A stretch of DNA of 64,000 nucleotides from Dermatemys mawii (GCA_007922305.1 ML677335.1:43846218-43910217), one strand, 5' to 3'. Positions 45,831-57,200 are shown, numbered from the stretch's first letter. The notes: a model not told the origin generated them from the sequence alone. Made by a program: numbers and translations.

Positions 45831-46304
45831 CCCGTTTCCCCTCAGCCTGGGCTGCCTTTAGTGAACCTCTGCAGGGCTCTGTGGGGGAAGGTAGCGCTGT
45901 CATGACTCATGCCACACACATGCTGCCCACAAACAGCTACTGCCAGTTGTCTTTCTGAGACTATGCACAAGCACTGAAATCACTTACATTTAAACTAATG
46001 GCCCTAAGTGCTGACCAGATGCAGTGAGATTAGTGGGATTTCTACATGGGCAAAGAGGACAGCATGTGGCCCCAAGGGAGAGTCAGAAAATCCAGTTTCC
46101 AGGATGCACTACGTGGAGGTTTAAGGCTCATGCTCTTATTCCAAACATGAAAACCAGCATGCTACATATTGTTCCCCCTTCACAAAGAGTGTGCCTTTCC
46201 AACCCAGCATGATTTTGTTCCCCTCTAGTGGCCACACTGTCAACAAAGATTAATGAATCTGTTACTGTCTTTGTACTTATGAAGATGTCCCTTTAGTTCA
46301 AGTG
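45831..46304. other. Non-coding, nothing recognised
   Basis: Nothing recognised. Confidence 0.4.
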
Positions 46305-46620
46305 CATGAGCTTTGTGCTTTTTTTCTTGTTTTTTAAGATCCTGAGGACCCCGGTTCAAGCTCTACAGATGTCCCATCCAGAGCATTGTTTCAGCCTGTT
46401 TTTAAAACCCTTCCCTGAGTTGCTCCAGCCTACATCACAGATCAGTTCTCTCTTCCCTCCCACCTCTAGCACTGGCCACCTCTCTGTGCCTTTTGCCAGT
46501 CTGACCCCAGCTGGTACAAGAGCCTTCTCCTTTACAGCTCCCATGCTTTGGAGCAGCTGCCCCATATCATTCCATCTCACTGAATCACCACCTGTTTTCT
46601 AATCTCCTCTGAAAGCACCT
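46305..46620 (+). pseudogene. L2-like LINE reverse transcriptase C-terminal remnant
   Basis: The plus-strand frame gives STGHLSVPFASLTPAGTRAF then SFTAPMLWSSCPISFHLTES, matching the pattern of the L2-clade C-terminal region (a short basic block, then RAFS, A-P-x-L-W-N-S-L-P). A stop follows soon after ESPPVF at about 46600. Only this terminal part remains, truncated upstream. The identity is from family pattern memory. Confidence 0.5.
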
Positions 46621-46623
46621 CTT

Positions 46624-46651
46624 TCCCCCCACCCCACCCCACCCCACCCCC
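46624..46651. repeat. (CCCCA)n microsatellite
   Basis: Four or five units of CCCCA just after the L2-like remnant. Its complement is G-rich and might form a quadruplex. Confidence 0.85.
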
Positions 46652-47682
46652 TGCCTACGCCTCACCATTTCTCTCGAGCTGTGTGGTGATCCCATTCTGT
46701 AGCTGCTCAGTTTGCATGGGAGATGCTCTGAGAAATCAATTGTTTTATTATGAAAGAAACCTGAGTTTGTCTCTGGTTTGCCTTAAAGAAGACGGAGCTG
46801 GTATGCAAAATGTAACTGGCATCAAAGGAGGGAGGGATGGGCCAGAAATCAGAAGAGCATCTCATGGTTCAATATCTCTGAGAAAGCCACATGCTTACAC
46901 TGGAGAACAGCACTAGGAAATACAGTGCAACCCACCAGTGGAAAATATCTGTTTTTAGATTTGTCTCCTTTTCTATTGTTTGCTTAAGCTTATTTCCCTT
47001 CCTCTGGCTGCCTGTACATAAGTACAGCATGCTTAAAAATACACACAATGTCTGTCACATGTGTTGAAGGTGCATTAGATTATTCCATGTGGTGACACTC
47101 AGAAGCAATAAGAATATCTGCCTGTTCAGGGGTCATTTCCGGTTTAATTCCTCCAGGCTCACTGTTTGCTGGTTTCACTTCACCTGCTGTAAAGTACACT
47201 GAAACACACCCCTGTGCTCTGGAGAGAAAGATAGCCAGGCAGATAAATACAAACAATGAGCAGGAAAGAAGAAAGAAAACCACGGGAATCCACTCCTACA
47301 TCTTCCTGTTAACAGTTCAACTGGGGGCTTTAAATCTTTTGTTTCAAGCAGCGAGTCACCTTGAATGGCAATGTCTAAAATGGTTTTCTAATCCACAGGT
47401 GTAAAATCCTCTGAGGGAAATATAGGGTGTAAAAGACAAATACTACTTTTGCTACAAAGAGTTGTTAGCTGACAGCTTTTGCAGGGTTCTGGAGTGGCAG
47501 GCAATGATGTTTTCTCCTGACAAATACCAAAGGAAAGATTCTTTTGGTGGGGGAGAATGCAGACCAGATGCTTCTCCCATAGCCTGAGAGCAGATTCAGG
47601 CTCCAGGATTGTTATATACAACTTTTGATACAAAGCATTGGGTTTTTTTTAATTCCACATATACAGCACCAATGAAATGAGC
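46652..47682. other. Non-coding, nothing recognised
   Basis: Nothing recognised. Confidence 0.4.
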
Positions 47683-48054
47683 TAGTGCTGGGTGAAATTG
47701 TGCTGCCAAAACTTTCTTTTGGTGAAATATGCAGATCGGGTCAACTGAAACATTTAATGAATACATGTCAATTTCACTGAATTCTTTTGGTTGAAGGAAC
47801 GACCATAAGAAAATCTTAAAAAGTTTCATTTCAACTTTTTTTAAGCAAAACATTTGTCATTTCTCACTTCAAAATGACTTTTGGTTAGGACATTTCCTTC
47901 CATTTTATTTAATTTTTTAAATCAAAACAATTATTTCTTTATTTTTAATTTTTTCTGATTTTTTTTTTTGGTTTCGGGTTGACCTGAAATTTTTTTTTAA
48001 TTTAATTTTCAGATCTGCCACGGAATTGAAAAATCAGTTGTTTGCACAGCTCTA
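47683..48054. mobile_element. AT-rich hAT-like MITE
   Basis: TAGTGCTGGGTGAAAT on the left and TTTGCACAGCTCTA on the right are inverted and match the TAGNGCTG-type hAT terminus. The 8 bases outside, AAATGAGC and AATGCAGC, agree at five positions, perhaps a decayed duplication. Confidence 0.55.
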
Positions 48055-48261
48055 AATGCAGCCACCTTTGGCCTGAAAGGTGGCAGCTGGCAAAATAGCA
48101 ACACTGAACAAAGGCAAAATTTTGCCCACGGATATTGAGACAATCCCTTCCTATTGCAAAATTATAATGACTGGAGTTGTAGGGCTGATCAAAGATGGGA
48201 GGGGAAAAGCTTGCAAAGGTTTCATGATTGTCAGCCAGCTCAGTTTGACCCCTTTACAAAG
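48055..48261. other. Short non-coding gap
   Basis: Nothing recognised. Confidence 0.35.
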
Positions 48262-48420
48262 CTGAGTTGTGGTGGAATCTCCATCCTTAGAGGTTTTCAA
48301 AGCCTGGCTTGACAAAGCCCTGGCTGGGATGATTTGACTGGGGATTGGTCCTGCTTTGAACAGGGTGTTGGACTAGATGACCTCCTGAGATCTCTTCCAA
48401 CCCTACTCTTCTATGATTCA
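48262..48420 (+). mobile_element. CR1 LINE 3' terminus
   Basis: GGTGGAATCTCCATCCTTAG followed by GTCCTGCTTTGAACAGGGTG and, at the end, CCAACCCTACTCTTCTATG is the canonical CR1 tail, the same end as the larger copy at 54350. Confidence 0.8.
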
Positions 48421-48494
48421 CCCCGCTGAGATTTTCACTCATGGTGCCAAGGAAAATAGGCATTTCAGACTAGATGTCAGGTTAGGAGTAGAAA

Positions 48495-48610
48495 TTATGG
48501 TCTAGGGGGTTGGGCACTGTATTGGGAGTCAGAAAACCTGCATTCACTTCCTTGCTCAGCCATCAACTTCCATTCTTTAGGGGGAGTCATTTAACCCAGG
48601 GTCCTGCTCC
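48495..48610 (+). repeat. SINE fragment
   Basis: GGGAGTCAGAAAACCTGCAT resembles the SINE B-box region, and GGGGAGTCATTTAACCCAGG the core. Confidence 0.45.
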
Positions 48611-48685
48611 ATTTGAATGTCAAGTGACTTGTTCAGCAGACGTGGGGCTCTGTAAAGTATAAATATTTACCATGATAGCAATAGG

Positions 48686-48756
48686 CTTCAGAGTAGCAGC
48701 TGTGTTAGTCCATATCCGTAAAAAGAACAGGAATACTTGTGGCATCTTAGAGCACG
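48686..48756 (-). mobile_element. Penelope-like element tail, minus strand
   Basis: Contains the complement of GACTAACACAGCTGCTACTC and of AAGATGCCACAAGTATTCC, the same tail as at 1054-1243 in a diverged subfamily. The hammerhead-like segment is not included. Confidence 0.5.
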
Positions 48757-48837
48757 ATAGCAATAATCACAATAAATAATTGGGCCCAACGATCTCATCC
48801 TTGCTATTACATACCAGGCTATGTACCAGATGGTTTT

Positions 48838-48859
48838 GCTCCCCCCCCTCCCCCCCCCC
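48838..48859. repeat. Poly-C tract
   Basis: C-run with one T, followed by GGCC. Confidence 0.8.
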
Positions 48860-50583
48860 GGCCATCTGAGAAATGGTTTCATATCATTGGAATCCCTTTT
48901 TTTGTAGTTTACAAAACACTTTAGGGGTGATATGTGATATGGAAACAAAGCATTACTAATAAATGGCTTCCCTTCAAATAACAAGCATGCCAATATATCC
49001 AGATATGTTTTCTAGTCCCTGAGAAATCAGACAGTATTGCAAACAGGAGGAAGCATTATCAACTGAGAACACTGACTTCATTGAACTTTACTCATGGTTT
49101 CAGTTTTCCAAAGAGCTGCTCGGCATCTGTTTATGTCTTTCCCCCTTTGATTCTGTATAACCTCGTGAAGGTTTTCCTTATCCATGCTTATAGCAGAAAG
49201 TAGAAATGATAGAGAACAAAAAGACACTGAAGACAAAGCTAAGTTTATGGCAGCCCCTGATGGGCAAGGATCCAAGGGCAAAGATAGATGAATTCCAGTG
49301 GCTTAAAGAGTCAGTAATTCTCCTATTACATGTGCAAAACTCTAGAACATAATCCCCAGGAGAGATCACCTGGTCTGGATTTGTGTGTAGAGCATCTACA
49401 TACCACATTCTTTACCAAATGCTCATAGATTCTGTGGCTTTCCTGATGCTCCATAAATATGTGGACCTTATGAATCCATATCAGGGCCTTATACAGCTCC
49501 TTCCGAAGCCAGCAGAGGTTTTTCCACTGCCTTTCATAGGCGCTAGTAATATATAACTAATCAGAGAGAGTTGAGGACCTGGCAGGATGGAGCCCTAGAC
49601 CTTGCCTTCCCAACCAGAACATGATCTGCAGTGGCTCATGATGAAATTCCTTTCAAGGCCATTTTTTTAGTTCCATGAGCTGAAATATTTTTCAGCTTTG
49701 GCCTCTTTGCTATAATCCAGACACGTCTGATCCTTTGCAGTTGCTCATGTTTTCCTTGCAGGGTGATATTTCATCTCTTGTTTGGCCTGTCAGAGCTTTT
49801 CCTGAATGGTCCATCATTAATAATGGTACCTACAAACAGGAGTATTTACACACCGGGTTTAAAATGGAGCTGTTAAATGTAGGGTTTTGATCTCCCCTTG
49901 TGTTTCTGTACAAGTAGCATGAGGTGAAAGTGGCAGGAAAAAGCAGCTCCTTTGGGAGCCAGGAAGCCATGATAAAAGTTTTCATTTAACACCGTCTGAA
50001 TGTACATTGCAGTGGAACTAGTTAGTGAAAACAGAGAGGTAACAACTCTGATCAGATATGAGCCTTTGAAACGCCTGCCAAATCACACTCATTCAAGGTA
50101 TTTTTGTTTTATCTTTGTACTTTTGATCCATTGAAATATACGGGTGCTGTCCTGAAGGCTACAGGCAAAACCTCACTAACATGAGAGCAGGATCAGACCT
50201 ACATCTTGGAAAACAAATGGCAGAAAGGTGTTTGAGCACAGGGCTGACTTGAGGGATCTTCTTACAAAGGAAAATAGACAAACCAAGAAAAAGGGAAACC
50301 AAAGGGAAAACAAGCAACTGAAAGGGACCCATTATTTGGATTTCATGGGAAATATTCCAGCAATGGGAGAAAGGCCTAATTTCATGTGAAAAAGGAATAA
50401 AATAAATAATCTCCTGCACAGGTGAAAGGTTGCAGCCCTTGGAGTTTGAACACAGAGATGTGGCTAGGCGGCGAAGTCGGGATCTGGATTTAGATCTCAA
50501 CACCCTCCATTCTTATGGGAAGGTGCTATGGAATATAATGGGAATTAAAGCAATAGTGCTGTATAGAAAGTCCTCTAAAATCC
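48860..50583. other. Non-coding, nothing recognised
   Basis: The frame of 114 codons at 50159-50503 on the minus strand has a short hydrophobic stretch but no recognised family. Confidence 0.4.
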
Positions 50584-50905
50584 TATGAGATGTACAAGAT
50601 GTTCAGAGAATGGAATTTCCATCCTGTAGAACATTCTGATATTTCAGTGTTGGTTTGTGAGGAAAAGTCAAAATATTGACCATTTTCATAGAATGAAAAG
50701 TTCTCTCAGTTTTCGGTTCATAAACCTCAAAATGCAAAGCTTCGGCATTTTTGATCAAAACAGTTTTGTTGCAAAGTGTTGCCATTTTTGGTGTTTCAAA
50801 ATGTCCGTTAGAAATGAAACAATTCATTTAGAGTTTCCCAATGACAAATGAGAAAATTTCATCAAAATTGACATTTTCCCGTGGAAAATTTCAACAATCC
50901 CCCCT
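50584..50905. repeat. AT-rich element, hAT-MITE-like family
   Basis: GGAATTTCCATCCTGTAGAA on the left and TTTCCCGTGGAAAATTTC on the right surround AT-rich sequence like that at 28150-28710. Borders approximate. Confidence 0.4.
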
Positions 50906-51145
50906 CTGCTGCAGGGAGATAATTCTTAATTAAATTCCAGTAGCAGCTGGGGAACCTTGGGCCAAATGGGGCATAGCAGAAACCCGTGGGGCTCCCCCAC
51001 ACCAGAACTTCCTCCTTAGCCCTAGACCTCCGAGTGCCCATCCCCTTCTCCTTCCTTCCCATCCCATTTAGTCCTGGCCCCTAAGATCTCCCACTTCCTC
51101 TTTCTTTCACTCTAATTTTCTTTCACCCTAATCTTACACTCTAAT

Positions 51146-51309
51146 GCTGAATGGCGCAAGACCTATAAATATCAGGGTGTAATAGGCTTACTCACCTCTC
51201 ACTTCAACTGGTGCAAATCCACCGTGACTCCATTGAAGTTACAGGAATTAGATTGCAGTAAATCTGGTGTAGGTGGGAGTACAACCAGGCCCTAATTGTT
51301 TCAATATTT
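51146..51309. repeat. 164-bp duplicon, copy A
   Basis: Nearly identical to 53520-53683, about 12 mismatches over 164 bases counted by eye and no gaps. It contains a hairpin-prone core with GCAAATCCACC and TAAATCTGGTGTAGG. Confidence 0.8.
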
Positions 51310-51382
51310 CTCCTTTCAATATTTTTCAATATTTCCTTTCAATATTGTTTCAATATTTTTCCTTTCAATATTTCTCCTTCTC
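51297..51382. repeat. TTTCAATATT tandem array
   Basis: Six or so units built on TTTCAATATT with CTCC or GT spacers, beginning in the tail of copy A. Copy B carries the unit only once. Confidence 0.75.
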
Positions 51383-51718
51383 TGCAGACCCTGGGGCTTA
51401 TTCCCTGCCTTGCTCCCTTCCCCCTGCCAATTTGCCATTAGCTCCTAGGGCTTCCTTTTCCTCCTCTTCCTCCCTCCCCCCGGCTGGGAGTGACAAATTA
51501 ACCAGCTCAACAGTGTGGCTGTTCTCCTGACCATTTGGCCTTTCTTCCTGGGTCTTCCCACAGATCCTTGCCCATTTCTCCTCCAGCATCTTCACCCTGA
51601 CAGACTGTGCCTCTGTGCGTTCCCCATCCAGTATTCATCGCCCATGCCACAAGCTGCAGTGACAGTACAGCTCTCTAAAGTGCCACGCTGTAATTGCCCC
51701 ATGTCGAGGGTCTAGAAA
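51383..51718. other. Non-coding gap
   Basis: Pyrimidine-rich stretch near 51410-51480; otherwise nothing recognised. Confidence 0.4.
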
Positions 51719-51842
51719 GGTATGTCTACCCTGCAGTTAAACACTCATGGCTGGCCTCAGCCTGAACACCTACACTGCAATTTTATAGCCCCGCTATAGC
51801 CTGAGTCCTGGGGGTGTTTTATTGCCGTGTAGACATACCCTG
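51719..51842. mobile_element. Short Harbinger-like MITE
   Basis: GGTATGTCTACCCTGCAGTT on the left and TTGCCGTGTAGACATACCC on the right form inverted ends around about 124 bp. Its compact size makes it the clearest small member of the family. Confidence 0.7.
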
Positions 51843-52734
51843 GGGGCAGCTAGAGTGTAACATTTTAGAGTGCTCTACAGTCACCACAGCCTGAGGCTTA
51901 AGAAATGAATCCAGTACCCCAGGCCTCACTCAAAATCTCACAGCTTGCCTCCTATCAGGCCTTGACGGCGCAGTCTCACGGACCGATGGAGGAGGACGTG
52001 CTGAGGCAGCTACTAAATAGGAGCCATGAACATGCTGCATTCACGATTCATATGTAATCACACACAGACCTATCTCGGTGTGCTTTTGCATCCTTTGGTG
52101 GGGTCCCAATGTCCTTTGTACACAAGCCACCTCTGGACCATGCTATAGAATTTAACAAAGCCTCTATGGGCTGTTATTTTCCATGACATTTCCATGAGGA
52201 AAATAGGAGAGATATAAAGAACCAGAAGCTTAGTTTAGCCCTTTCCACACCCAGGGATAAAATGTGGATCCAAAGCTGCGGGGGTTGTCAGATCTAAGTT
52301 CCTTCCCTAACTGTACCCGCGTGACTCTTCAGAGACCCTCTCTTATTGAGAAGCAGGAGCAATGGGAAGCAGAGACCAAAGACGTCCAGGTCACCCACTG
52401 TAAAAACATACAACTCATAAAAACTTGTATGTCAGCTCTTGTTGGGCGGTACAGGATGAACATGATGGCCATGGTTGTCCATGCCACCTTGTCGGAAGGG
52501 AACGAAGATCCGTACTCAAAAACTGGGTCATTGATTACCATAAAGTTCTAAGATTTTCTTTTTAAATTGACCCATGTGGATTTAAAAATCCACACAGAGC
52601 ATCTGCCAGGTAAGTTCAGAACCCCAAAGGTTTCCTCTGGGTATTGATGACAACACGTGACTTCGAAGCATGATTTGTAAGTTATTTTTGGCAGATCACA
52701 GATGGAGTGTGTACTTTTTTCTGTCCACAGTAAG
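51843..52734. other. Non-coding, nothing recognised
   Basis: Open frames of 95 (plus) and 70 codons (minus) at 52264-52551 overlap; no family resemblance. Confidence 0.4.
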
Positions 52735-52979
52735 GCAGCATGACCTTGCCTAGTGGCTAGGATATGGGCTTGGCACTCAGGAGACCCCGACCCATTCTAG
52801 TACCACTTCTAGCATTGACCCGCGCACCTTAAGTAAGTCACTGCACCTCTCTGTGCTTCTGTTTCCCTTCTCACCCTTTGTCTGTTTAGACTAAACTTTC
52901 TGGGACAGGGACCATCTCTCATTAGTGTGTGTACAGCAGCTAAGGGCCCTGATCTCAAGCTGAGGCCTGAAGGTACTAA
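52735..52979 (+). repeat. CORE-like SINE, near full length
   Basis: tRNA-like head with GCCTAGTGGCTAGGATATGG, core with AAGTAAGTCACTGCACCTC, tail with CTTTCTGGGACAGGGACC and terminus AAGGGCCCTGATCTCAAGC. Confidence 0.75.
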
Positions 52980-52981
52980 CT

Positions 52982-53103
52982 TAAGGTGACCAGACAGCAA
53001 GTGTGAAAAATCGGGACGGGGTGGGGGATATTAGGACCCTATATAAGAAAAAAAAACAAAAAATCAGGACTGTCCTTATAAAATCGGCTATTTGGTCACT
53101 CTA
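52982..53103. mobile_element. 122-bp hAT-like MITE, second copy
   Basis: TAAGGTGACCAGA and TTTGGTCACTCTA form the inverted ends. A perfect 8-bp duplication TACTAACT flanks the element at 52974-52981 and 53104-53111. Same length, orientation and interior as 19633-19754. It entered next to the SINE terminus. Confidence 0.85.
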
Positions 53104-53164
53104 TACTAACTGCACACAGATAAGAATCCACTTTAATGTTTGCACTCTGTAAATTCTAAACCAT

Positions 53165-53282
53165 AGGACCAAAATCTGCCATCCATTATACAAAGGTAAA
53201 TGTGGCATCACCCTGTTAAAGTCAATGGAATCACTCCAGATTTACACTTGTATAAATGAGACATATTTTTGGCCTTTGGCCT
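53165..53282. repeat. Palindromic short repeat
   Basis: CCAAAATCTG on the left pairs with CATATTTTTGG-type sequence on the right. Inside, TTATACAAAGGTAAATGTGG opposes CCAGATTTACACTTGTATAA. Confidence 0.55.
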
Positions 53283-53287
53283 CTAAG

Positions 53288-53514
53288 GGCAGATTTTTAA
53301 AGGTATTTAGGCACCCAAAGTTGCACGCAGGTACCTAGTAAAAGTTTCAAAAGCTCCTGGATGCCTCAGTCCCATTGAAATTCATGGGAGTTTGGAGTCT
53401 CAGCACATTGGAAAATCTCACTCTTTTGGTGCCTAAACACCTTTAATAAACTGACCTAAAATGTCCAAATCAATTTTGAAAATGATGCTTTGGCTCCTAA
53501 ATCACTTTGGCCTT
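53288..53514. repeat. Palindromic repeat of the GCACTTTTGAAAAT type
   Basis: GATTTTTAAAGGTATTTAGG and later CTAAACACCTTTAATAAAC are inverted, around CCCATTGAAATTCATGGG. Related to 28733-28888. Confidence 0.5.
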
Positions 53515-53519
53515 GCAAT

Positions 53520-53683
53520 GCTGAGGGGCGCAAGACCTATAAAAATCAGGGTGTAATGAGTTTACTCGCCTCTCACTTCAACTGGTGCAAATCCACCATG
53601 ACTGCATTGAAGTTACAGGAATTAGACTGCTGTAAATCTGGTGTAGGTGGGAGTACAAACAGGCCCTAATTGTTTCAATATTT
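53520..53683. repeat. 164-bp duplicon, copy B
   Basis: Partner of 51146-51309, in the same orientation and about 2.4 kb away. Confidence 0.8.
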
Positions 53684-53689
53684 ATTCAA

Positions 53690-54349
53690 ATGTACCAGTC
53701 AGTCCAACTGACTTCAATGGAACTCTTCCCAAGGACCACTCCCGTGAGTAAGAAAATATCCCCTCAATGAACATTTGTCATGCAAAACACGCTCTAGCCA
53801 ATTGTGAAAAAATACATCAGAAAGAACCAGATTATACAATTGAACATGGAAACTGGAACAGAACAATATAAACCCTACCTACCCAGAGCAATTAGACTCA
53901 AAATGTCTTATCAAGACTGATCCACTAGCACACTCTCACTCAGATAACAAATAACCTGCTCTTGGGGAGAGATCTGGTATTGATTTATATCTCACAGCCC
54001 CAGTAAATATGCAAAGGCTGCCAGACCTGCCCATGGAAATCTCAGCCAGCTCATATGCTTTCATTCTATGGAGAGAAAAATCTGAGGAAGATGACGTTTT
54101 TACACTGTGAATAAGCGATTCAGGAAAAGTGTTATTTATGGAATTCTAGGGGAGTTAAGTTAACTCCAGACGGCATAAACATGATGAATTATAGCTAATA
54201 TCTGAGAGGAACTAAAGGGGATTGAGAGAAAAAATTGTTCCCAGTTTGTTAAGTAACTATTTGGTCTCAGCATCCTTAAACCTAGGCGTCCACCTGCTTA
54301 CAGCTGGTTGACTAGCAGTCCTTGAAACAATCACTATTTCATTCTGAAT
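53690..54349. other. Non-coding, nothing recognised
   Basis: Nothing recognised. Confidence 0.4.
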
Positions 54350-56036
54350 GGGGGAGGCAACCTAGTGACCGATGATGTGGAAAAAGCTGAAGTACTCAAT
54401 GCTGTTTTTGCCTCAGTCTTCACAGACAAGGTCAGACTCCCAGACTGCTTCACTGGGCAGCACAATATGGGGAGGAGGTGAGCACCCCTCAGTGATGGAA
54501 AAAAACAGGTTAAAGACTATTTAGAAAAGTTGGACATGCACAAGTCTATGGGTTTGGATCTAATGCATCTGAGGGTGCTGAGGGAGTTGGCTGATGTGAT
54601 TCTGGAGCCATTGGCCATTATCTCTGATGATCAGGGGAGGTCCCGGATGATTGGAAAAAGGCAAATATAGTGCCCATCTTTTAAAAAGAGAAGAAGGAGA
54701 ATCTGGGGAACTACAGCCTCACCTCAGTCCCTGGGAAAATCATGGAGCAGTTCCTCAAGGAATCCATTTTGAAGCACTTGGAGAAGAAGAAGGTGATGAG
54801 GAAAAGTCAACAAAGATTCGTGAAGGACAAGTCATGCTTGACCAATCTGATTGCCTTCTATGATGAGATAACTGGCTCTGTGGAAATGAGGAAAGCGATG
54901 GACATGATATATCTTGACTTTCGCAAAGCTTTTGATATGGTCTCCCACAGTATTCTTGCCAGCAAGTAAAAAAAAGTATGAATTGGATGAATGGACTATA
55001 ATGCAGATGGAAAGCTGCTCAGATCTTTGATCGCTACCCATTGAGCCCAACGGCTTGATGTCTAGTTGGCAACCAGTAACAAGTGGAGTGCCTCAGGGGT
55101 CTGTCCTGAGGCCAGTTTTGTTCAACATCTTCATTAACGATCTGGATGATGAGATGGACTGCACCCTCAGCAAGTTTGTGGATGACACTAAGCTAGGGGG
55201 AGAGAGAGATACGCTGGAAGGTTGGGATAGGATCCAGAATGTCCTGGACAAATTGGAGGACTGGACCAAAAGAAATCTGATGAGGTTCAACAAGGACAAG
55301 TGCCGAGTCCTGCACTTAGGACAGAAGAATCCCATGCACCGCTAGAGACTGGGGACTGACTAGCTAAATAGCAGTTCTGTAGAAAAAGACCTGGGGATTA
55401 CAGTGGATGAGATGCTGGATATGAGTCAACAGTGTGTCCTTGTTGCCCAGAAGACTAACGACATATTGGACTGCATTAACAGGAGCATTGCCAGCAGATC
55501 ACGGGACATGATCATTCTCCTCTATTCGGCATTGGTGAGGCCTTATCTGGAGCATTGTGTCCAGTTTTGGGCCCCCCACTACAGGAAGGATGTGGACAAA
55601 TTGGAGAGAATTCAGCAGAGGGCAACAAAATTATTAGGGGGCTGAGGCACATGACTTATGAGGAGAGGCTGAGGGACGTGGGCTTATTTAGTCTGCAGAA
55701 GAGAAGAGTGAGAGGGAATTTGATAGCAGCCTTCAACTACCGGAAGGGAAGTTGTTCAAAGTGGTGGCAGATGACAAAACAAGGAGCAATGGTCTCAAGT
55801 GGCAGTGGGGGAAGTCTAGGTTGGATATTAGGAAAAACTATTTCTCTAGGAGGGTGGTGAAGCCTTGGAATGGGTTATCTAGGGAGGTGATGGAATCTCC
55901 ATCCTTAGAAGTTTTTAAGGCCCAACTTGACAAAACTCTGGCTGGGATGATTTAGTTAGAGTTGGTCCTGCTTTGAGCAAGGGGTTGAACTAGATGACTT
56001 CCTGAGGTCTCTTCCAATCCTATGCTTCTACGATTT
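54350..56036 (+). pseudogene. CR1 LINE reverse transcriptase relic with 3' end
   Basis: A 5'-truncated CR1 in plus orientation. Conceptual translation gives the pre-polymerase block with KAEVLNAVFASVFTDK (about 54390), then MEQFLKESILKHLEKK and IYLDFRKAFDMVSH, the first catalytic Asp region (about 54910-54950). Next come [20 protein letters not shown] (about 55085) and FVDDTKLGG, the Asp-Asp catalytic motif (about 55180). The C-terminal block [16 protein letters not shown] follows, and the tail ends with GTCCTGCTTTGAGCAAGG and TCTTCCAATCCTATGC. The frame changes near 55000, 55645 and 55745, and there are in-frame stops, for example at about 55343. The endonuclease half is missing. A family member would copy its RNA into genomic DNA at a nick; this one cannot. 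It is the largest LINE remnant in the window. Confidence 0.9.
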
Positions 56037-56039
56037 TAG

Positions 56040-56589
56040 AGCTTTGAAAGTTCACAGATCACCTCTGCTAGTGGTGTATGAATTCAGGGTTCCTGGGGAT
56101 TCCCTGAACAGTTGAATTAATACTTTCAGCCAATTAGTTATTTGCAAACTATTTGTGTTCATCTGGAAACTCATCATTTGCTGATCAATAATGTCATGGC
56201 AAAATGCACATATGTGACATTATGAACACAAGCTGATATCATGACTAAAAGTATGTTTCCCAGGTAAGTCTGGGGAGCGGCCAAACCAGTTCCTCAGAGA
56301 TAAAGGGCGAGATGACACCTCAGCCAGGTGTCAGCAAGGCTGATGGACCATTACCTATGAAGTGGCCATTCTTTGACAGGAAAGGGGGCAGGGTTTCTAC
56401 ATCTTAGCAAAGAAACAACATGGAGTTTCCTTCCACACAGACTGCCCGTTGCCTTGCTCTCAGCTGGAAATGCTTCTCCAAGGGGAGACAGGACTATAAA
56501 AAGAAGGGGAAGACATCCCAAAACACCCCTCCTCTCTCTGTCCATTGATTCACTGCACCAGAAGGGACATCATTCCCATTTCTGACAGA
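56040..56589. other. Non-coding, nothing recognised
   Basis: Nothing recognised; short frames on opposite strands overlap. Confidence 0.4.
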
Positions 56590-56710
56590 GAGGCATGGAG
56601 AGGTTAATTCACACACCCAGTGTCAGAAAACAAGTCAGTGTCAGAGCGAGGGACAGAACATAAGCGTCCTGACTCTGATGATTTTTAACCCCTGGACCAT
56701 CCCCTTCTAA
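56590..56710 (-). repeat. SINE fragment, minus strand
   Basis: CACACACCCAGTGTCAGAAA and AAGCGTCCTGACTCTGATG then CCCTGGACCATCCCC match the complement of the SINE head and core. Confidence 0.45.
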
Positions 56711-57069
56711 GGGGTGCTGCCTGCCCCAGGGGTTGGCGTAGCACTGCTGGCAGCAGGGAAAGGGGTGTTTCACCTTTCTCATTGCCCTGTGATGGGATCG
56801 GCTGGGGCTGCTACTCCCTGCAGAGCTATATGGATTAGAGGCTTATGAGGGAGTGATATCAGGCAACCCCATAAAGAAGGTTCTGGGGAAGGCCAGGTGA
56901 GAGGCCACCTATCCCTAGGACATAGCAGGGGACAAGACGAGGCCACCCCAGCCCCCAGAAGAGAGTAAGGGTGATTGTGGGTCTCAGTGCCTATGGAGAC
57001 GGTAGCTAGGGGGATAGTTACTTAGGGAAGGGGTGCCTGTTGGGGGTTAAAAGCATTAGTCCCTGTAGT
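56711..57069. other. Non-coding, nothing recognised
   Basis: GC-richer sequence with no repeat end that I can name; an LTR fragment is conceivable. Confidence 0.35.
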
Positions 57070-57200
57070 GTGGCAGGCTGACCCAGTAGGCAGGGGAGAG
57101 AACGTGTACTATTCCTAGTTCTGCCTTTGACCAGCTGTGAGGACAAGTCACTTCTCCTCCAGCCTGATCTGTTTAGACTGTAAATTCTGGGTCAGGGAGT
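57070..57200 (+). repeat. SINE fragment
   Basis: GCCTTTGACCAGCTGTGAGG then GACAAGTCACTTCTCCTCC and TTAGACTGTAAATTCTGGG are the core and tail. Confidence 0.5.

Noticed and set aside
46624..46651. CCCCA run as a telomere-like repeat
   Set aside because: Vertebrate telomeres use TTAGGG; this is a short pentamer microsatellite.
52264..52551. Frame of 95 codons as a gene
   Set aside because: Opposite-strand frame over the same bases, and neither resembles a known protein.
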